A stretch of 64,000 nucleotides of DNA from Dillenia suffruticosa (GCA_033439265.1 JAVTVX010000002.1:17077674-17141673), one strand, 5' to 3'. Positions 12,416-22,661 are shown, counted from the first letter of the stretch. The notes: generated from the letters alone by a model not told the origin. Numbers and translations: made by a program.

Positions 12416-13703
12416 ATGGAGAAAAGCAAGGTGCTCATCATTGGGGGAACTGGGTACTTGGGTAAGAGATTGGTGAAAGCAAGTCTAGCACAAGGTCACA
12501 CAACGTATGTGCTTCATAGGCCAGAGATTGGTGTGGATATAGAGAAAGTTCAAAAGTTGTTGTCCTTAAAGAAGAAAGGAGCTCACCTCGTACAAGGCTC
12601 ATTCGGTGACCATAAAAGCCTTGTCGATGCCGTGAAACTGGCTGATGTTGTAATCTGTGCCATCTCCGGAGTGCATTTTCGTAGTCACCAAATCCTTCTT
12701 CAGCTTAAGCTTGTTGATGCCATCAAAGAAGCGGGCAATGTCAAGGTAAATATATTTCATAACAACACAGTGAATCATTCCCATGAAAATATAATTAAAT
12801 AGCTCGTAATTACTACTAAAACACTGGCAAAAACAAATTGATTTGTAGAGATTTTTGCCGTCCGAATTTGGCACTGATCCTGCTAGAATGGAGAATGCTA
12901 TGGAACCAGGAAGGGTGACATTTGACGACAAAATGATAGTAAGGAAAGCAATAGAAGAAGCTAAAATTCCTTACACTTACGTTTCTGCAAACTGCTTTGC
13001 CGGCTATTTTCTCGGCGGCCTCTGTCAACCCGGCAAGATCCTTCCTTCGAGAGATAATGTGCTGTTGTTGGGTGATGGCAATCAAAAGGGTACCTACCTA
13101 CCTACATACTAATTTTACCTATTTGCATCAACCCTCTTAAACTAATCTTCTTTTTTATGTTTTTGCTTGTGATTATTGATTTTCGTAATTTATGAATTTG
13201 TTGTAGCAATATATGTTGATGAAGATGACATAGCGGCATATACAATCAAAATGATAGATGATCCCCGGACTCTCAACAAGACAGTGTACATAAGGCCCCC
13301 TAAGAATATCCTATCTCAAAGGGAAGTGGTTGAGATTTGGGAAGATTTAATAGGGAAAGAACTCGAGAAATCTTCAATTTCTGAGGAAGAATTTTTGGCT
13401 CTCATGAAAGGTATAAAATACTTAGAAAACTAACTTAATTAATTACACAAAAATAAATGTGACAAATTATTAAATTTTTTTCAAAGAAAATAAGATAATT
13501 CACTGATGCTTGCTAAATTTATGTATATTTTTAATATAGGACGAGATTACGCAGAACAAGTTGGACTGACACATTATTATCATGTCTGCTGTGAGGGATG
13601 CCTTGCAAACTTTGAAATAGGCAACGATGCCGAGGAAGCTTCCAAGCTATATCCTGAGATTCAATACACTACCGTTCTCGAGTACATGAAACGTTACCTT
13701 TGA
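12416..13703 (+). CDS. Pinoresinol-lariciresinol reductase family, gene B
   Basis: Second reductase of the unit. Exons: 12416–12745, 12849–13089, 13207–13410, 13540–13703 (330+241+204+164 bp), 312 aa, with the same exon lengths and phases as gene A, so the two are paralogues older than the block duplication. Seen: GGTGYLG at 10–16, SGVHFRSH at 84–91, K138 in GRVTFDDKM, GDGNQK, and YHVCCEGCLANFEIG near the C terminus. Compared with A and C it has H34 for Q34, GDGNQK for GDGNVK and a Cys pair replacing Phe-Tyr before EGCL. This suggests a distinct subfamily, perhaps with altered substrate or stereo-preference (inference). The start ATG follows a short GA-rich leader about 57 bases after the TATA box. 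It differs from gene D at about 6 residues. Confidence 0.92.
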
Positions 13704-14244
13704 TTTTATTGATTGTATTATGAAATAAATAAATAAATAAATAAATAAATGAGAAACACTAATAAAGCTGGCCCTTTACCGGCTTGTATTCGAAATTCTA
13801 ATTTCATTTGGAATCAAGTTTTTGGTGTTTTCATTCTCTTCTTCCTGCAGCTCGCCTAAAAACCAAGTAAAATAATATATATATAATTACTAATAACATT
13901 AATAAAATTTTAGTTTGATTAAAATAATTATATTTCAATTAGAATTTAAAACGTTACATATTATGAGATATGTTTCGTTTTTTAAGAAATTAAAAAATGT
14001 TATTTAGATATTTAAAAATGTTCGTAATCGTAAAACTTATGCCGCGCATCTTAAGTTCATAGATCACCCCATGTTTAACCCATTTTAATATGCGAATGAA
14101 TTAATGAGTCTGTGGATGCTTATATGATAGGTAAATATTTTATAATGTAAAACTTTTAGATTAAAAAAAAAAACAGAGAGAGAGAGAGAGAAAAAAAAAA
14201 GAGGGGAAAAAAGGAAAAGGAAAACCGTGCAAATATCAGGACAA

Positions 14245-14250
14245 CACGTG
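14245..14250 (+). promoter_or_regulatory. G-box (CACGTG) upstream of DUF1995 copy 1
   Basis: ACACGTGT about 180 bases upstream of the start codon position. It is conserved in block 2 (34605–34610). G-boxes of this type bind bZIP/bHLH factors in light and abscisic acid responses. The use here is inferred. Confidence 0.45.
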
Positions 14251-14968
14251 TACTGATCCAAAACAAAGAGGAAATCCTCACGTGCGATTGCGGTTAATTT
14301 AACATGACCTCAAGGTAGCACACTAGGCTGAGAGACAGGTTTGACCATACCGTCCAAAATGAAATCCTTCTTTCTCCTCCATTAGCGAGAGACAGCAAAG
14401 ACCCGTGGCAGTGGCTCCAACCAAAAATGCCCCTATCCACTGCCGCATTTACCTACACAGTTCGTATTGGCATTGGGATCCCTTCTCTTCCACATCCAAA
14501 GGTAACCCCGTTTTCTCTCTCCTCCTGTTCAGTTTGGTTGGGCGAATAATATTTCTCTTTCTACATTTTCCCAGGACAATGTAATCCATTTCCAAATGGG
14601 TATTAATTGATTTTTTTTCTTTTTCTTTGGGGTGATAAATTTCTAGGTAGTAAACTGCAGAAGATTTTGGATAAAAGAGAATAAGAGAAACGATATCCTA
14701 TAGGACAAGTCAAAAAGGCTTGGAGGTTTCATTAGAAATTCGATTTCAGGGGATGGCAAGCATTCTGTCGGTGTCGAAGTTCCATTTCCTGATGACAGCA
14801 CCGAGCTTCTTGACCAAGTAAGATTTCATAAAATCGTATGTACTGTGTTTGCCTGGTTTTTTTGGATCACAATTAAGAATTTGTTTAGCCTTACACGTCA
14901 GCTAAAATCATGCTTGTCAAATTTTTATTCACTTTTTTGGTGTTGCCATGGGTGGCATTATTTCTCAG

Positions 14969-15088
14969 GTTTGGCCTCGTACTCCGGTAAACGTAATTCC
15001 AAATCACCCCACGGACAAAGTCATATCCCGAGACCTATGGTCAAAACGGGGCAAATATTTTGATGGAATGGATTTCGCCAAGAGATGA
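14969..15088 (+). other. Exon-like open segment inside DUF1995 intron 2
   Basis: After a good acceptor (TATTTCTCAG) a 39-codon frame starts VWPRTPVNVIPNHP, continues through SRDLWSKRGKYF and ends at TGA (15086–15088). The block 2 equivalent (from 35321) keeps most codons but has a 16 bp insertion that creates a GTAAGT donor and shifts the frame. The text is not part of DUF1995 proteins as I know them, and I do not recognise it. It could be a captured exon, a transposon scrap or an alternative exon. Confidence 0.35.
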
Positions 15089-15093
15089 GCTTA

Positions 15094-15174
15094 CACACTG
15101 TTTTTAGTGTGCTCGTGCACCTGAGCTAGGTGCACACGCCAGTGCTAGTCTCTAAAAGCAAGCTTAGCTTTTAG
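15094..15174. repeat. Three consecutive perfect hairpins
   Basis: CACACT/AGTGTG arms (15094–15111), GTGCACCT/AGGTGCAC arms (15115–15135) and CTAAAAGC/GCTTTTAG arms (15152–15174) follow one another in intron 2. The first two are perfectly kept in block 2 (35463–35504); the third is imperfect there. The function is unknown; they may be part of a small mobile element. Confidence 0.7.
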
Positions 15175-15600
15175 TCTCTTGTCTATTATGTGGGCCATTT
15201 GCACATTCAAGCGATAGTTGCTACATTCCCACAATCACAAAAGGAAGTCTGTAAGTTGAGAAAGTAAAGTGGATAGAATTGTTTGATTTGTTAATCTCAT
15301 ATTGAAGAGGAACTTTATGTGATTAATGGATGTTTCAGTCAATGCTAAAAGTGAAGGGTTGTCGATTATATTTTTCTTCTGTTTCTTGGATCGGGAGTTT
15401 TTGTTACCTGTTTGCAATGTCTTTTCTTGGGGTTTTAGGATCAAATATATATTTTGTGACATTGAAAAGATAGCATTGAAGATCTTATTTGAACTGGTTA
15501 AGCAAGTTTTGGTTGCAAGCAAAGGAAGTTATTGCTGCATTCTGCTAAATGCTAAATATTAGTTGACTTTTTGCCTTCTCTTTCTCTTCTTCTTTTTTAC

Positions 15601-15660
15601 CAAGTTGACTTTTATACCACATATGTGACTCAAGTTGACTTTTATACCACATATGTGACT
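15601..15660. repeat. Perfect 30 bp tandem duplication
   Basis: The 30-base unit starting CAAGTTGACTTTTATACC occurs twice head to tail without a mismatch. Block 2 has only one diverged unit (about 35988–36017), so the doubling is block 1-specific. Confidence 0.9.
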
Positions 15661-16175
15661 AAATACTATGAAATAAAATTGGGGCTCTTCCTTCTCAGAA
15701 TGATAAGCATTCCTACCATTTGCTGATTTTACTTCCTAAACATATATGATGACTTAAAAAAAGGAAAAAGAAGAAAAGGATGGATCAAGTGCTGCATAAA
15801 CAGTTTTTGTCCATTTTTTTTTAACTTCCACACGTATATAAAGCTAGTCACTTCCTACCTCCAAAGTACAGTTCTCCATGTCAATATTAATGTCTCTGTA
15901 TCTGTTGAAAGTGGGTCATCATTTTTTTGGCCCCTCCAACGTTCTCCTAGCTTATTGATTATCCTCATCTACTAAATACTCCTCTGGATCAATATACTGG
16001 TGTCTATGTTGAACAAACCATACATTTATCCCTTCCAAATACTCTTGACTTTAGTTTTTGTTCTTCACTTTAAATTCCATTCCAAGTTTTTCTTTTAGTT
16101 TTATTGTCCCACCCATATAACTCCTAAAGAAAAGGAAGAAGAAGAAGAAGCCTGCTAGTTCTGGCTTCTGTGTTG

Positions 16176-16532
16176 TGTAAGAACAGGAGGGTGGCCCATC
16201 ACCCTCCATGCCCTGCAAAACCATCCCTGAAAATAAGGGATTTCACTCACCAAAGGGGTAACCAAGTATGGGCCTCAATAATGGTTGTTGATGGCACAAC
16301 CATTATAAATAGGGGCAACCATAGCAAGGGTCCCTAAGCTCAATTCATTAGTCTCACACACCATCTAGAGAGAGAATTGAGAGCTTGGAAGGCTTCTTGC
16401 ACGTCCAGAGGTGCTGCCAAAGGGAGTTCAGACTCGCCGGAATCCATGGCTGGAGGTACACTTGCTTCCGCTTGTTCTATGGTTCAATTTTGCTTTTAAA
16501 TTCATGTATTAGACTTGCATGGATGTTTTACA
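16176..16532 (+). repeat. Copia 5' LTR
   Basis: 357 bp from TGTAAGAACAGG to GGATGTTTTACA. It contains TATAAATA at 16304–16311 and, downstream of the likely transcription start, an ATGG (16446–16449) in CCATGGCTGGAG followed by a GTACAC donor-like site. Confidence 0.97.
16304..16311 (+). promoter_or_regulatory. LTR TATA box
   Basis: TATAAATA in CCATTATAAATAGGGG. This is the likely retrotransposon promoter, placing the start near 16335–16340. The same box is in the 3' LTR at 22433–22440, which could drive read-out into the downstream DUF1995 remnant. Confidence 0.75.
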
Positions 16533-16534
16533 TT

Positions 16535-16547
16535 TGGTATCAGAGCC
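16535..16547 (+). other. Copia primer-binding site
   Basis: TGGTATCAGAGCC, two bases after the 5' LTR, matches the plant copia site complementary to initiator methionine tRNA, which primes minus-strand DNA synthesis. Confidence 0.93.
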
Positions 16548-16804
16548 ATTAGAACCTCTGTCTGCATTTTCCGGCAATGAATTTCAATTTTTGGCTTCTG
16601 AATTTTTTTTAAAAATTGGCCCAAATTTGAGTAAATTTTGGGGTTTTGAGTTTGGAAATGAGTTTTGCATAAACTTTTGGATGATTTTATGTTTTCAGAG
16701 CAAAAAATGGAGTTTTTTGGCACTTTTCCGCGACATTCCGGCATTCAGACCCGCCGGATTCGGGTCGGGACCCTCGGGGTCCATTCGGGTGAAGAAGACC
16801 CGGA

Positions 16805-16836
16805 TGCAGACCAAAACGACGTCGTTTTGGTCTGCA
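16805..16836. repeat. 32 bp perfect palindrome in copia leader
   Basis: TGCAGACCAAAACGAC is followed directly by its exact reverse complement, with no loop. It lies about 270 bases after the primer-binding site. A loop-less palindrome in a retroelement leader suits RNA dimerisation or packaging (inference). Confidence 0.9.
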
Positions 16837-16906
16837 ATTTTTGAAATAATGGATCTGCCCGAAAACGTTCTGTAATTACGAAATCGCCCAAAACGTTTTT
16901 GATCTG

Positions 16907-17051
16907 TTGCAATATGGTCCCTGTAACCTTTCAAAAACTCACAAAACTTTAAGATATTGCACATTGGTCCCCGGCCTTTATACAAAAGCCGATAAACCTT
17001 GAAATGTTACAGTTTGGTCCCAACATATTTTGAAATGTTACACATTAGTCC
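16907..17051 (+). repeat. Four-copy TTRCANWTTGGTCC motif array in leader
   Basis: TTGCAATATGGTCC (16907–16920), TTGCACATTGGTCC (about 16957–16970), TTACAGTTTGGTCC (17007–17020) and TTACACATTAGTCC (17038–17051), spaced about 50, 50 and 31 bases. A further imperfect repeat pair lies at about 17193–17275 and 17297–17375. No role is known to me. Confidence 0.7.
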
Positions 17052-17937
17052 TTTGGACTTAAAAAAAAAAAAAAAAAATTGAAAATTTTAATTTTTAATT
17101 TTAAATTCATATTTGGGTCATTTTTGAGAATTTGAAATTAAAATTTTTGATTTATGTGTATTATGGTATCACACATAAATGAAAAATTGTGTATTTTACA
17201 CAAATTAATTTTTATATGGTCTTTTACACATTGAAAGACGTGTAAAATAAAAGTTAAGACCCGTACAAAATTATAAAATCATTGAAACTTTATGATTTTG
17301 TATAAATTAATTTTTGTATGGTTTTTGCATATAAAGACGCATGCAAAATAAATGTTAAAACCTACATAAAATTGAAGGAAAATATTCTTGTGGTTCGTAT
17401 GATTTCTGATTGTTAGGGTATAGCCACAGCAGCTCTAATATGAAAGAAATTATATATTGGGATAGTTTTGACCACATAAAATAAAGAATATTATTTGTGA
17501 TAATTTATTTTTGTGTGACAAATTTTATCCCACAGGAATTTTTGTCGTATTAAAAATAATTAATCAGGATTAGATGGCAAGATTGGATAACCTAAATTAT
17601 GTGGATGGTCTACTTGACTTTAGAGTTTTCTCCTACAAGGTTTTTTCGAGCTCAGCAGATCAAGTGCATGTCTAGGAAAGTCCTGTCAACAAGACGGGGA
17701 TAAGTCTAAGGTTGGTTGGTTCTTAAGCGGTCCCATGTGACCCACCACCTACCTGGGGACTTTCCTGGTGCACGAGTGATGCTGTTTTGTAGGGAAGCTC
17801 TAATTCAGGGAAAGATTTTCTATATAATTTATCCTAATTAGCCTACAGGCATTAGGAAATTAAGTAATCTTGTCAATCTTTTCATAAAGTATAATAAATC
17901 TAATCTGAATTAGAAATTTAGCCCACAGGCAATTTCT

Positions 17938-20900
17938 ATGTCAGGAGATTTATTTTATATGTTTTACATTGGTAAACATATGTTAAAGCCTCAACTAAAA
18001 TTTGTAAGCATTTTTGTTGCAGCTATACAAACCGTTGATATCGTTGAAGTTCCCATATTAAATGGTGAGAACTATAAGGTGTGGAAGGAGAAAATACTTC
18101 TCAATTTGGGATGGCGTGACTTGGATTATGCTATCAGGCATGACGAGCCACTTAGGATAACGGATGCCAGCTCTACAGCGGACAAAGCTCTTTATGAGCG
18201 CTGGGAGCGATCTAATCGTCTCAGTACGATGTTCATTAAGGATAAAATATTAACTGGCATCCGCGGCTCCGTCAATCAGCATAATGACGTCCGTGCCCTT
18301 CTTAAGGTAATTGATGAGCAATTCGAGACGTCTGATAAAGCTCTTGCTAGCACCTTGATTATGGAGTTCTCATCGAAGAAACTCACCACTATCCATGGAG
18401 TGCGCGAGCACATCATGAGGATCCGGGATATAGTGGCCCAACTAAAGACTCTTGAGGTTGAGATGTCTGAATCCTTTCTAGTGCACTATATTCTGAATAC
18501 CCTTCCACAGCCTTATAGTCCCTTCAAAATTTCCTATAACACACATAAGGCTAAATGGTCCATCAATGAGTTGATGACCATGTGTGTACAGGAAGAAGGG
18601 AGGTTGCTCATGGAAATGAAGGAAGGAACCAATAGTGCACATTTCGTCATGAAAGGAAAGGCAAAGGGAAAAGCCAGATTGAAAGGAAAAGCAAAGGGAC
18701 CTACCCCAATTGTAAAAAAGGAGTCTACGTGTTTCTTCTGTAAAAAGAAGGGACACATAAAGAAGGACTGTGCCAAATTTCAGAAATGGCTTGCTGCCAG
18801 AGGTACAGAAATCTCTTTTGTATGTTATGAATCTCTTATAACTGAGACTTCTTATGACACATGGTGGATTGATTCTGGATGCTCAATTCATATTACGAAT
18901 GTGTTGCAGGGCTTGCAAAACCCGCGGAAACCGGTGGGCCGTGAGCAATTCATCTATTCAGGAAACAAGATGAGTTCGCATGTAGAAGCCATTGGAGATC
19001 GCAAGCTCATTTTGACTAATGGACATGTCTTGCAGTTGGAAAAAATTTTTTATGTACCAAGTTTTTCTAGAAATCTAATTTCTGTATCAAAACTTGTACA
19101 ATTCGGATATTCTTTCCAATTCAATAATACAATGACATTACTTTTGCATTCAAATGTCGTTGGTACAGGTCTATTGATTGACGGACTATATAGAATTAAT
19201 TTGCAAGATAATACATGTTGCAACACAATACATATTGGTGTGAAAATGTGTGCCATAAATGAAAATTCCTCTATGTTGTGGCATCGGAGATTAGGACATA
19301 TCTCCATCGAAAGGGTTAAAAAGTTGGTAAAGGATAGAGTACTTAGTACTCTAGATTTTAGTGACTTTGAAACCTGTGTGGACTGTATTAAGGGTAAACA
19401 GTCCAATAAGTCAAAAAAGGGTGCCAAGAGGAGCTCAGATCTATTAGAGATCATTCATACAGACATATGTTGTCCGGATATGGATTCATATGACCAAAGG
19501 TATTTCATCACTTTTATTGATGATTACTCACGTTATATGTATCTCTATCTTCTTCGCCATAAGGATGAGGCGTTGGATGCCTTTAAGGTTTTCAAGGCAG
19601 AAGTAGAGAAACAATGCGATAAGCAAATAAAGATAGTGAGATCGGATAGAGGTGGAGAATACTATGGGAGGTATACTGAAGATGGACAAGCACCAGGTCC
19701 ATTTGCTCGATTTCTTCAAGAAACTGGGATTGTCGCCCAATATACCATGCCTGGTTCTCCAAACCAAAATGGTGTGGCTGAAAGAAGAAATCGGACATTA
19801 TTGGACATGGTAAGGAGCATGATGTCTAGCTCTAAATTGCCTAAATCCTTGTGGATTGAAGCTCTTAAAACGGCTGTATACATATTAAATAGGGTTCCAA
19901 CTAAGGCGGTTTCCAAAACCCCATTTGAAATGTTCAAAGGTTGGAAACCCAATTTGCGACATGTACGCATTTGGGGATGCCCGTCAGAAGTAAGAGTTTA
20001 TAATCCACAAGAAAAGAAACTGGATCCAAGGACCATTAGTGGGTATTTTGTTGGATACGCTGAGAGGTCCAAGGGATACAGATTCTATTGTCCATCTTAT
20101 CATACTAGATTTGTGGAATCGAGAAACGCGAAATTTCTTGAGGATCACTTGATTAGTGGGAGGGATTCCTTTCAAGACTTAGTCCCTGAAAAGAATCTAT
20201 CAAGTATGCCTTCCACTTCAAGTGAAAGGATGATTGTCATTCAAAGCGTCCCTCCAGTACCCATGGACGTTGACCCAATTACAGATGACAATCAAAATAT
20301 TCCACAATCTGCTGACACCGGAACAGGTCAAGTTGGACAGCCCTTTCCTAGAGAGACTGTTGAGCCAACATTAAGGAGATCTGTTAGGATTAAGAGGTCA
20401 GCAATATCTAGTGATTATGTAGTATACCTCCAGGAGTCTGATTACAATGTTGGTGCCGTAGATGATCCTGAGTCGTTTTCAGAAGCCATAAACTCTAACA
20501 ATTCGAGTTTGTGGCTGGAAGCCATGAAAGATGAGATGGACTCCATGACGAGTAATGGAGTTTGGGATCTTGTAAAGTTGCCTGATGGGGTAAAACCCAT
20601 TGGATGTAAATGGGTTTTTAAGACAAAAACTGACTCATTTGGCAACATTGAGAAATACAAGGCCAGACTTGTTGCTAAAGGGTTCACTCAAAGGGAAGGA
20701 ATCGATTATTCGGAGACCTTTTCTCCAGTATCTAAGAAAGATTCCCTCCGTATTATTTTGGCGATTGTTGCACATTTTGACTTAGAGTTGCAACAAATGG
20801 ATGTGAAAACGGCATTTTTGAATGGAGAATTAGAGGAAGAGGTTTACATGTATCAACCTGAAGGATTTTCCTCTAGTAATGGTGAGAATTTGGTTTGCAA

Positions 20901-22050
20901 ACTTAATAAATCTATATATGGATTGAAGCAAGCCTCCCGCCAATGGTATTTGAAATTCCATGAGACAGTCTCTTCATTCGGTTTTGAAGAAAATGTTGTG
21001 GATCAGTGTATATACCAGAAGGTAAGTGGGAGTAAAATTTGCTTCCTAGTGCTGTATGTGGATGATATTTTACTTGCAACCAATGATAAAGGGATGTTGC
21101 ATGAGGTGAAACAATTCTTTTCTAAGAACTTTGCTATGAAAGATTTAGGTGATGCGTCTTACGTCATTGGCATTAAGATACATCGAGATAGATTTCATAA
21201 GATTCTCGGACTATCTCAAGAAACCTATATTAAGAAAGTTCTTAAGAAATACAGAATGCAGGACTGTTCACCAAGTGTATCTCCTATCGTCAAAGGTGAC
21301 CGGTTTAGTTTGGACCAGTGTCCCAAGACGGAATTGGAAAGGGAACAGATGACCAATATTCCGTATGCTTCCGTAGTTGGAAGCCTTATGTATGCACAGG
21401 TCTGTACTCGACCTGATATAGCATATGCAGTTGGAATGTTAGGACGATATCAAAGTAATCCTAGTTTGGAGCATTGGAAGGCTGCAAAGAAGGTGTTACG
21501 GTACTTGCAAGGCACCAAGAACTACATGCTCACATATAGGAGGACCGACAATTTTGAGGTGGTCGGATACTCGGACTCGGACTTCGCTGGCTGTGTTGAT
21601 TCTCGAAAGTCAACATCTGGATATATTTTTGTTCTGGCCGGTGGAGCTATATCGTGGAGGAGTGCTAAGCAGACATTGACTGCGACCTCTACTATGGAAG
21701 CTGAATTTGTGGCGTGTTTTGAGGCCACGTCACAGGCGGTGTGGTTACGAAGTTTCATGGCTGGGTTAAGGATTTTTGACTCTGTACCTAAGCCATTAAG
21801 TATATTTTGTGATAATTTGGCTGCGGTGTTTCTGGCTAAAAATAATAAGAGTGGTAGTCGAAGTAAGCACATCGACATTAAGTATTTAGCCATAAGGGAA
21901 CGTATATTGGAAAATAAGGTTATAATCCAACATCTAAGCACCGAATGTATGCTTGCTGATCCCCTGACTAAAGGCATGCCTCCAGTTAAATTCAGGGATC
22001 ATATTGTAAATATGGGTTTAAATCCCAATTTTAATGGAATTTCGAATTAA
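17938..22050 (+). CDS. Copia gag-pol polyprotein
   Basis: 1370-codon open frame, no stop. Gag (about 55–230) starts near LNGENYKVW. The zinc knuckle CFFCKKKGHIKKDC is at 265–278, the protease motif WWIDSGCS is at D312, and the pre-integrase HRRLGH begins at H449 with a CVDC pair. The integrase core has HTDICCPD, RSDRGGEY and NGVAERRNRT as DDE-bearing blocks. The RT has DVKTAFLNGELEEEVYMYQP and LYVDDILLA (YVDD at 1040–1043). RNase H runs from SDSDFAGC (D1213) with TMEAEF and a CDNLAAVFLAKN block. The ATG at 17938 is simply the first in frame. The real N terminus may come from a spliced LTR exon (ATG 16446, donor after 16455, acceptor before 18023), which would give MAGAIQTVDIVEV. This is self-propagating retroelement protein, not a host gene. 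Confidence 0.95.
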   Translation: MSGDLFYMFYIGKHMLKPQLKFVSIFVAAIQTVDIVEVPILNGENYKVWKEKILLNLGWRDLDYAIRHDEPLRITDASSTADKALYERWERSNRLSTMFIKDKILTGIRGSVNQHNDVRALLKVIDEQFETSDKALASTLIMEFSSKKLTTIHGVREHIMRIRDIVAQLKTLEVEMSESFLVHYILNTLPQPYSPFKISYNTHKAKWSINELMTMCVQEEGRLLMEMKEGTNSAHFVMKGKAKGKARLKGKAKGPTPIVKKESTCFFCKKKGHIKKDCAKFQKWLAARGTEISFVCYESLITETSYDTWWIDSGCSIHITNVLQGLQNPRKPVGREQFIYSGNKMSSHVEAIGDRKLILTNGHVLQLEKIFYVPSFSRNLISVSKLVQFGYSFQFNNTMTLLLHSNVVGTGLLIDGLYRINLQDNTCCNTIHIGVKMCAINENSSMLWHRRLGHISIERVKKLVKDRVLSTLDFSDFETCVDCIKGKQSNKSKKGAKRSSDLLEIIHTDICCPDMDSYDQRYFITFIDDYSRYMYLYLLRHKDEALDAFKVFKAEVEKQCDKQIKIVRSDRGGEYYGRYTEDGQAPGPFARFLQETGIVAQYTMPGSPNQNGVAERRNRTLLDMVRSMMSSSKLPKSLWIEALKTAVYILNRVPTKAVSKTPFEMFKGWKPNLRHVRIWGCPSEVRVYNPQEKKLDPRTISGYFVGYAERSKGYRFYCPSYHTRFVESRNAKFLEDHLISGRDSFQDLVPEKNLSSMPSTSSERMIVIQSVPPVPMDVDPITDDNQNIPQSADTGTGQVGQPFPRETVEPTLRRSVRIKRSAISSDYVVYLQESDYNVGAVDDPESFSEAINSNNSSLWLEAMKDEMDSMTSNGVWDLVKLPDGVKPIGCKWVFKTKTDSFGNIEKYKARLVAKGFTQREGIDYSETFSPVSKKDSLRIILAIVAHFDLELQQMDVKTAFLNGELEEEVYMYQPEGFSSSNGENLVCKLNKSIYGLKQASRQWYLKFHETVSSFGFEENVVDQCIYQKVSGSKICFLVLYVDDILLATNDKGMLHEVKQFFSKNFAMKDLGDASYVIGIKIHRDRFHKILGLSQETYIKKVLKKYRMQDCSPSVSPIVKGDRFSLDQCPKTELEREQMTNIPYASVVGSLMYAQVCTRPDIAYAVGMLGRYQSNPSLEHWKAAKKVLRYLQGTKNYMLTYRRTDNFEVVGYSDSDFAGCVDSRKSTSGYIFVLAGGAISWRSAKQTLTATSTMEAEFVACFEATSQAVWLRSFMAGLRIFDSVPKPLSIFCDNLAAVFLAKNNKSGSRSKHIDIKYLAIRERILENKVIIQHLSTECMLADPLTKGMPPVKFRDHIVNMGLNPNFNGISN

Positions 22051-22293
22051 ATTTTCTCGTATAAAAAAAAAATTTGTGCACATTCCAGTTTTGAGAAAAT
22101 TTCTTGAAAATGGATCCCGAATAAACATAGGGTTTATTCATAAAGATGGTTACCATAAGGATAGGGAGTAGCATGCATTGTGATACACAGGAGACAATAC
22201 TCGCTGAATTAGAGGACTTGTCACTGTGATTCATGTGTGCTTTTTCCATTAAGTATCGGCTTGGATAAAGTCACCAAGTCGGATGAGTGGACC

Positions 22294-22304
22294 AAGTGGG
22301 AGAA
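22294..22304 (+). other. Copia polypurine tract
   Basis: AAGTGGGAGAA directly before the 3' LTR, the expected primer site for plus-strand DNA synthesis. Confidence 0.8.
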
Positions 22305-22661
22305 TGTAAGAACAGGAGGGTGGCCCATCACCCTCCATGCCCTGCAAAACCATCCCTGAAAATAAGGGATTTCACTCACCAAAGGGGTAACCAAGTATGG
22401 GCCTCAATAATGGTTGTTGATGGCACAACCATTATAAATAGGGGCAACCATAGCAAGGGTCCCTAAGCTCAATTCATTAGTCTCACACACCATCTAGAGA
22501 GAGAATTGAGAGCTTGGAAGGCTTCTTGCACGTCCAGAGGTGCTGCCAAAGGGAGTTCAGACTCGCCGGAATCCATGGCTGGAGGTACACTTGCTTCCGC
22601 TTGTTCTATGGTTCAATTTTGCTTTTAAATTCATGTATTAGACTTGCATGGATGTTTTACA
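22305..22661 (+). repeat. Copia 3' LTR
   Basis: 357 bp, apparently identical to the 5' LTR by eye, ending GGATGTTTTACA and followed by the target duplication TGTTG. Identity of the pair implies very recent insertion. Confidence 0.97.

Larger units (their letters stand above)
16176..22661 (+). mobile_element. Complete Ty1/copia LTR retrotransposon (6486 bp)
   Basis: LTRs of 357 bp at each end (TG…CA) and a 5-base target duplication TGTTG (16171–16175 and 22662–22666). Block 2 carries the empty site GCTTCTGTGTTGGCCC (about 36520–36540). In order: 5' LTR, primer-binding site, 1.4 kb leader, gag–protease–integrase–RT–RNase H ORF, polypurine tract, 3' LTR. Integrase before RT defines copia. The LTRs look identical by eye and the ORF is uninterrupted, so the insertion is recent and possibly still competent. 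It lies in intron 2 of the broken DUF1995 copy, same orientation. Lineage not assigned. Confidence 0.97.

Noticed and set aside
12599..13085. Minus-strand open frames across gene B
   Set aside because: Antisense shadows of exons 1 and 2; the plus-strand exons give a full conserved reductase.
16519..16875. 118-codon open frame in the copia leader
   Set aside because: Starts at the LTR end, spans the PBS and the palindrome, shows no known protein character and lies in the proposed intron.
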